Position numbers and translations under genes: made by a program. From Streptomycetaceae bacterium (lineage in GTDB: Bacteria; Actinomycetota; Actinomycetes; Nanopelagicales; Nanopelagicaceae): 10,105 bases of DNA. The notes beneath the pieces were generated by a model, which searched no databases, was not told where the DNA came from, and was given only the letters and a program-made list of their open reading frames with translations. Below, piece after piece: positions 6,716 through 10,105 of this stretch. The stretch covers positions 1-10,105 of the forward strand of contig JAIYCF010000018.1 in NCBI GenBank assembly GCA_027488165.1, in the 5' to 3' direction. Each line of letters opens with the position of its first letter. The first letter of the stretch is position 1.

Positions 6716-6755
6716 AGGTACTTCCGACGCCAATTGCTCAGCGCCGGAAGTACCT
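6716..6755 (-). promoter_or_regulatory. Large intercistronic hairpin between the binding-protein and oppB genes
   Basis: AGGTACTTCCGACGC (6716-6730) pairs with GCGCCGGAAGTACCT (6741-6755): a 15-bp stem with one A/C mismatch and a 10-nt loop. On the transcribed strand it falls 53 bp after the binding-protein stop and is followed by TCTTA, not a run of T, so it is a poor full terminator. Such hairpins behind binding-protein genes often protect the upstream message from 3' decay or cause partial termination, giving more binding protein than permease. That role is inferred. Confidence 0.8.
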
Positions 6756-6772
6756 GTCTCAACTGCTTACTT

Positions 6773-6788
6773 GCGCTACTTAAAGCGC
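6773..6788 (-). repeat. Small inverted repeat just after the binding-protein stop
   Basis: GCGCT (6773-6777) and AGCGC (6784-6788) could form a 5-bp stem with a 6-nt loop, between the binding-protein stop and the larger hairpin. It is short enough to be chance. The rest of the 170-bp spacer holds only a direct repeat of ACTTTGAT (6664-6671 and 6678-6685) and the oppB ribosome binding site. Confidence 0.35.
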
Positions 6789-6807
6789 TTGCAGGTAAAG
6801 ATTTGGA

Positions 6808-8562
6808 TTAGTTGTTAATCCAGATCTTTCCGTATGCAGGGTTACCTTGAGGTACCCAGAAGAAGACGTTTGCGAGCTGTGAGCCCCAAACTTCCTGTGC
6901 CTTACCAAACAGAGTTGGCAATACCCAGAATTGCTTCATTGCATATGCATCTAGTTCTTTCCACATCGCTGCTTGCTTCTTGCGATCAGTTGTCTTCATC
7001 GCAATGTTGACCTTATCTTCGAAGGCCTTGTAAGCAGGATCTGCAGTGTTCTGTGAGATGTTAAATCCACCGAATGATGCAAATAGTTCTGGAATAACTG
7101 TTGAAGCATTTGCCCAGTCAGCACCCCAACCGGAGTTTGACATGTCCTTCTGCTTTGTTGGATCCATCACTGTTGGGTAGTAACCCGCGCTGATGATGTT
7201 GAACTTAACCTTGATTCCAGCGCGAGCAAATGCAGCCTCGTTGATTGGAATTGTGTCGTTAAGTGTTGCAGATGCGCGAACGTCGATGGTGATTCCATCT
7301 TCAGTTGCCTTCTTGTAATCAGCAGGACACTTCGTCTTTGCTGTTTCCATTAGAGCCTTCGCCTTAACGATATTTCCTTCAGGCTTGAAGTCTGGGCTTC
7401 CTGGACCAACGACCTTGGTAGGTGCGTAGTCAAGAGCTACAAGTGGGCTGATAACGCCAGTTGCATATGAACCTGCGAACTGTGGTCCACCTGCATAGTC
7501 AAGAAGAGCCTTGGCATCGCGTGAGTGGTACATAGCTTCACGGATTTCCTTGCAAGGCATTGCCTTGACGTTGAATGCAAGGTAGAGAGCGTATGGATCT
7601 GAGTTGTTCATGCGACGGTTCTTAAACTTAGGATCGCTGAAGAACTTGTCTCTGTTTGAAGGAAGTGGTCCACCAAAGTTCATCGCTGTTGGGATTGTGT
7701 CTTCCAACATGATCTGGTCGATTACTTCTTCATCTAGACCAAACTGAATGATTACTTCGTCTGGGTATGGAGTACGAACTGGGTCAGATGCTTTTGACCA
7801 GTTTGAGTTACGGATCATACGAAGCTGTGTCTTGCTGTTTTCAACGATCTTGTATGGACCTGTCGCTTGTGGGTTCAGGGTGTACTTATCGCCGGTGTCC
7901 TTCTTCTTCTGGACAGGTGAGATAACACCGTATGTAGCCAGGTAGTTGAAGTCAGCAACTGATTTGTTCAGTTGGAAAGTAATTGTGCGGTTGTCCGCTG
8001 AGCAAGAGACTGCCTTATTGAATGCAGCTTGTCCGGCCTTAGTGCTCTTGTATGGACCTGTATAGATTGAGTTTCCATCTTTATCTTTTGGAATATCAAG
8101 CCATGCTTGTAGGTAAGCAGGTCCGTTGTTGATTACATCTGTCGCGAATACGCGAGATGAACCGTATTGAACGTGCTCACATGTAATTGGAGTTCCATCT
8201 TCAAACTTTGTGCCTGGACGAAGTGTGAACTTCCATGTCTTAGCAGAGTTGCTTGGAACACCAGTGTTGGTAGCAAGGTCAGGAACAATGTTCGCTCCTG
8301 CTGTACCTGGAACTGGGTTGTATGCAACCAAAGTACGTGTGTGGAAAGCGTTCATAAACGCGAGGTCGCGTCCAGTGTAGATACGAGCTGGATCTAGGTG
8401 ATCAAGTCGTGGTGCGTGCTCAAGAAGAGTGAGAATTCCACCTGTCTTTGGTGTTGTCGCAGCATTTGCAACTGTTGATCCTGAAACCAAAGCGGTTCCG
8501 AGAAGCAAGGCGCTTGCAGATGCAACGACTACGGCACGACGAAGAGCGAAACGAGGGCTCAT
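6808..8562 (-). CDS. Peptide ABC transporter substrate-binding protein, SBP_bac_5 (OppA/DppA) family
   Basis: The 584-residue secreted protein captures the substrate and delivers it to the permeases. Residues 1-34 form a Sec signal peptide: basic R4/R8-R9, a hydrophobic core at 11-26, and a likely cut after A-N-A34. No lipobox cysteine is present, so no lipid anchor is predicted. The mature part follows the family from G-G-I-L-T-L (41) through K-T-W-K-F-T-L-R-P-G-T-K-F-E-D-G-T-P (109-125) to Y-L-A-F-N-V-K-A-M-P-C-K-E-I-R-E-A-M (327-344). Four cysteines (C128, C187, C337, C412) could form two disulfides. ATG 8562 is supported by AAAGGA (plus 8570-8575) 7 bp upstream. The gene lies second in the operon, between the two permease genes, which is unusual. 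The family also binds nickel, antibiotics and sugars, so peptide is the likeliest substrate but not the only one. Confidence 0.94.
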   Translation of the reverse strand: MSPRFALRRAVVVASASALLLGTALVSGSTVANAATTPKTGGILTLLEHAPRLDHLDPARIYTGRDLAFMNAFHTRTLVAYNPVPGTAGANIVPDLATNTGVPSNSAKTWKFTLRPGTKFEDGTPITCEHVQYGSSRVFATDVINNGPAYLQAWLDIPKDKDGNSIYTGPYKSTKAGQAAFNKAVSCSADNRTITFQLNKSVADFNYLATYGVISPVQKKKDTGDKYTLNPQATGPYKIVENSKTQLRMIRNSNWSKASDPVRTPYPDEVIIQFGLDEEVIDQIMLEDTIPTAMNFGGPLPSNRDKFFSDPKFKNRRMNNSDPYALYLAFNVKAMPCKEIREAMYHSRDAKALLDYAGGPQFAGSYATGVISPLVALDYAPTKVVGPGSPDFKPEGNIVKAKALMETAKTKCPADYKKATEDGITIDVRASATLNDTIPINEAAFARAGIKVKFNIISAGYYPTVMDPTKQKDMSNSGWGADWANASTVIPELFASFGGFNISQNTADPAYKAFEDKVNIAMKTTDRKKQAAMWKELDAYAMKQFWVLPTLFGKAQEVWGSQLANVFFWVPQGNPAYGKIWINN

Positions 8563-8569
8563 TCCGTAA

Positions 8570-8575
8570 TCCTTT
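8570..8575 (-). promoter_or_regulatory. Ribosome binding site of the substrate-binding protein gene
   Basis: AAAGGA on the minus strand, 7 bp before ATG 8562, supports this start. The signal peptide begins directly at it. Confidence 0.75.
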
Positions 8576-8600
8576 CAATTGGGGTGTAAGTGACTGGAGC

Positions 8601-8620
8601 TTTCTCAGAAACCTGAGAAA
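8601..8620. promoter_or_regulatory. Perfect inverted repeat in the leader of the substrate-binding protein gene
   Basis: TTTCTCAG-AAAC-CTGAGAAA is an 8-4-8 perfect inverted repeat, 38 bp upstream of the binding-protein ATG. It could be a regulator operator or, in RNA, a small stem-loop near the 5' end of the message. No convincing promoter was found: TTCACT-17-TTAACT on the minus strand lies upstream of it, but the -10 matches only 3/6. Confidence 0.6.
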
Positions 8621-8701
8621 TTCCTGCACTACGAGTGGGTTGAGTTAAGCAGAAAATGTCCGAAAAGTGAATACTCGGCGGTAGCAGTAGGGGTGATTTC
8701 A

Positions 8702-8729
8702 GGCCCTAGAAATGGATTGTTATAGGGCT
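8702..8729 (-). repeat. Weak hairpin immediately after the oppC stop codon
   Basis: GGCCCTA (8702-8708) and TAGGGCT (8723-8729) can form a 7-bp stem including one G-U, with a 14-nt loop. It starts one base after the oppC stop codon. No T-run follows on the transcribed strand, so it is not a convincing terminator. It might slow decay of the oppC message. Confidence 0.4.
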
Positions 8730-8730
8730 G

Positions 8731-9717
8731 TTACTTGTCGGCTCTTGGATCTAGCGCATCGCGCAACGCATCGCCAACCAAGTTAAAGGCCAGAACCACG
8801 ATGACAAGTGATGCCGCGGTGATCAAGAAGAAGCTCGGCATAACCGTTACGAAACGTGTGGCATTGGAAAGCAGGATGCCCCAAGTAGATGCCGGTGGTT
8901 GAACACCTAAGCCGAGGAATGAGAAGACCGCTTCTGATGCCAAGTAGCCAGGAAGTGAAAGTGAGACAACCACGATTACCGGCGCCCAAAGATTAGGGAC
9001 AAGTTCCTTAAGAATGATGCGGCGACGAGTTGCACCCATCGCTTGTGCAGCAGTTACGAATTCGCGTTCACGCAGTGAGAGAACTTGCGAACGGATCAAT
9101 CGAGAAAATCCTGGCCAGCCAAAGAATGAAAGGAAGACAATTAGAAACAAGATGCGAGCGCCGTTCTCTTCGGCAATTCCTAATTTTTCAATGCGATCAA
9201 CCATTGGTTCGCTAAGGGCTACGATCATAAAGAAAGCAGGGAATGCGAGAAGAAAGTCAGTAAAGCGACCGAGGATTCCATCAACGCGGCCACGGAAATA
9301 TCCACCGACAATTCCAACAAAGAAGCCAATAGTTAGCGCAGTAACAGTTGAAAGAATTGCGATCATAAATGAGATTCGTGAACCGTAGAGAAGTTGCGCA
9401 AGTAGATCGCGACCGGTTCCGGGAATAACCCCAAGCGGATGTTCTCTGCTGTAGCCAGCAAGATCACCCCGTGGAATACCACTGCTATCTAATCCTTCAA
9501 GGTTTAACTCAGTTGGGCTGATTCCTAAAATGCGACAAACGATTGGTGCAAATAGCGACATGCTGAGCAGGAAAATACTGATTCCAGCAGCGATCATTCC
9601 TACTTTATTTCGCTTAAAGCGGCTCCATGCAATCTGACGTGGGCTGCGACCAGCGATTACCGGGCTCGCGATAACTGGTGCGTCAACTTCTGAGTTAGCT
9701 GCTGAGTTGATAGACAT
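8731..9717 (-). CDS. oppC: Peptide ABC transporter permease, OppC/DppC type
   Basis: The 328-residue permease pairs with OppB. It has an OppC_N-type cytoplasmic start (S-P-R-Q-I-A-W-S-R-F-K-R-N-K-V-G, 25-40), a first helix at about 40-62 and the conserved loop H-P-L-G-V-I-P-G-T-G-R-D (93-104). Further hydrophobic segments lie near 115-139, 150-169, 188-203, 236-260 and 293-316. The EAA docking loop is E209-F-V-T-A-A-Q-A-M-G-A-T, and the end is the family's A-L-D-P-R. It is the first gene of the operon, upstream of the binding protein, and so is separated from its partner permease gene by about 2.1 kb. The ATG at 9717 has no Shine-Dalgarno, but a TANNNT box ends 7 bp upstream, implying a leaderless message. 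Confidence 0.94.
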   Translation of the reverse strand: MSINSAANSEVDAPVIASPVIAGRSPRQIAWSRFKRNKVGMIAAGISIFLLSMSLFAPIVCRILGISPTELNLEGLDSSGIPRGDLAGYSREHPLGVIPGTGRDLLAQLLYGSRISFMIAILSTVTALTIGFFVGIVGGYFRGRVDGILGRFTDFLLAFPAFFMIVALSEPMVDRIEKLGIAEENGARILFLIVFLSFFGWPGFSRLIRSQVLSLREREFVTAAQAMGATRRRIILKELVPNLWAPVIVVVSLSLPGYLASEAVFSFLGLGVQPPASTWGILLSNATRFVTVMPSFFLITAASLVIVVLAFNLVGDALRDALDPRADK

Positions 9718-9734
9718 GCGGGCTACTCTATACT
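9707..9734 (+). promoter_or_regulatory. Candidate sigma-70-type promoter of the lipoprotein gene
   Basis: TTGATA (9707-9712) and TATACT (9729-9734) each match the consensus at 5/6, with a 16-bp spacer. Transcription would start near 9741, giving a leader of about 45 bp that contains GGAGG. The -35 lies inside the first codons of the divergent oppC gene, and the -10 overlaps the proposed oppC -10. Confidence 0.55.
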
Positions 9735-9754
9735 TATGGTCAGGAAATAGTCAC
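9725..9754 (-). promoter_or_regulatory. Candidate leaderless promoter of the oppC-led transport operon
   Basis: On the minus strand GTGACT (plus 9749-9754, 4/6 to the -35 consensus) is followed after 18 bp by TAGAGT (plus 9725-9730, fitting the actinobacterial TANNNT -10) or after 16 bp by TATAGA (plus 9727-9732). From TAGAGT only 7 bp remain to the oppC ATG, so the RNA should begin at the start codon. Confidence 0.45.
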
Positions 9755-9775
9755 CTGCGATCTGTAAATTCTTTT

Positions 9776-9780
9776 GGAGG
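9776..9780 (+). promoter_or_regulatory. Ribosome binding site of the lipoprotein gene
   Basis: GGAGG ends 5 bp before ATG 9786. It is the strongest Shine-Dalgarno in the window and fixes this start. Confidence 0.85.
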
Positions 9781-9785
9781 CTCCA

Positions 9786-10105
9786 ATGCTTAAAGTTAAA
9801 TCTTCGAAGTTTGCAACTGCTAGTGCGGCTATCGCCCTAGCGCTAACCCTCTCAGCATGCGGTGGATCAGATGAGGCCGCTCAAGTTGATGATCAATCAC
9901 TAGTTGCCGAAGTTGAAGAAGCGCCACAAGCATCTGGTGGATTTGATGCTCCCGTCGTAACTCCAGACAAGGTCTCATACACACTCTCTTCACCTGCAAG
10001 TTTCACGCCAGGAAAGTTTGCCTCGGGCATGCTCCCAGATCAGATCAACGAGCGTTTTAACGTAACCGTTGAAAATGGTTCTGCTGCCGATTTAGATTTA
10101 GCGAC
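9786..10105 (+). CDS. Secreted lipoprotein, N-terminal part (3' end outside window)
   Basis: The reading frame is open to the window edge (106 complete codons). It begins with a lipoprotein signal peptide: basic residues K3, K5 and K8, a hydrophobic core at 9-22 and the lipobox L22-S-A-C25, followed by G-G-S. C25 should be lipidated, anchoring the protein to the outer face of the membrane. An acidic, Ala/Ser-rich linker follows (about 28-55, with many D and E). A beta-rich part then starts (about 56-106), including F-N-V-T-V-E-N-G-S-A-A-D-L-D-L. That last stretch resembles the strand pattern of DUF4352-like immunoglobulin-type domains of exported lipoproteins; this is a guess from a short segment. 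It is divergent from the peptide transporter and shares its promoter region. It is not an OppA-type binding protein as far as it can be read. Confidence 0.88.
   Translation, partial: MLKVKSSKFATASAAIALALTLSACGGSDEAAQVDDQSLVAEVEEAPQASGGFDAPVVTPDKVSYTLSSPASFTPGKFASGMLPDQINERFNVTVENGSAADLDLA

Noticed and set aside
6716..6755. Full intrinsic terminator ending the binding-protein transcript
   Set aside because: No T-run follows the stem on the transcribed strand, and oppB has no convincing promoter of its own, so complete termination would silence B-D-F.
8540..8562. Twin-arginine (Tat) signal on the binding protein
   Set aside because: An R-R pair is present, but it is followed by A-V-V and lacks the S/T-R-R-x-F-L-K pattern. 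The short basic region and hydrophobic core fit Sec.
9014..9388. Plus-strand open frame of 124 codons antisense to oppC
   Set aside because: It has a highly basic, low-complexity composition typical of a reversed membrane-protein gene, and no start signals. The oppC frame explains the region.

Overview
The window looks like a chromosomal segment of a low-to-moderate GC actinobacterium, possibly one of the small-genome freshwater lineages (Nanopelagicales/acI-like). The clues are a Lys/Ala-rich tail on a probable histone-like protein, a signal-less M13 peptidase of the actinobacterial type, apparently leaderless promoters, four-base ATGA gene overlaps, and moderate GC with mixed codon usage. 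The lineage is an inference from style, not from a marker gene. No mobile element, tRNA, rRNA or CRISPR array was seen.

Layout, left to right. Bases 1-117 are the 3' end of a gene for a very basic, repetitive protein tail, closed by a strong, probably bidirectional hairpin terminator (131-163). A MarR-family regulator (188-670, minus) is divergent from an M13 zinc metallopeptidase (747-2699, plus). The 76-bp gap between them holds a 16-bp inverted repeat that is a good candidate for the MarR operator. A tandem-GNAT acetyltransferase (2725-3636, plus) follows the peptidase and meets the next operon tail to tail, with only 6 bp between the stop codons.

From 9717 down to 3643, on the minus strand, lies a complete five-gene peptide/nickel-type (Opp/Dpp) ABC importer. 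The order of transcription is permease C, substrate-binding protein, permease B, ATPase D, ATPase F. The last three genes overlap by 4 bp at each junction. The first three are separated by about 170-bp spacers that contain inverted repeats. Divergent from the operon, a lipoprotein gene (9786 onward, plus) runs off the right edge. The two promoters there appear to share their -10 region.

How the genes may work together: the importer brings oligopeptides into the cell, and the cytosolic M13 peptidase could help degrade them. The two belong to separate, convergent transcription units, so this link is only suggestive. Nothing here amounts to a clearly new system. The points most worth a second look are the candidate MarR/RosR-like operator, the face-to-face promoters at 9707-9754, the C-A-B-D-F gene order with hairpins around the binding-protein gene, and a binding protein with no lipid anchor in what is probably a single-membrane bacterium.
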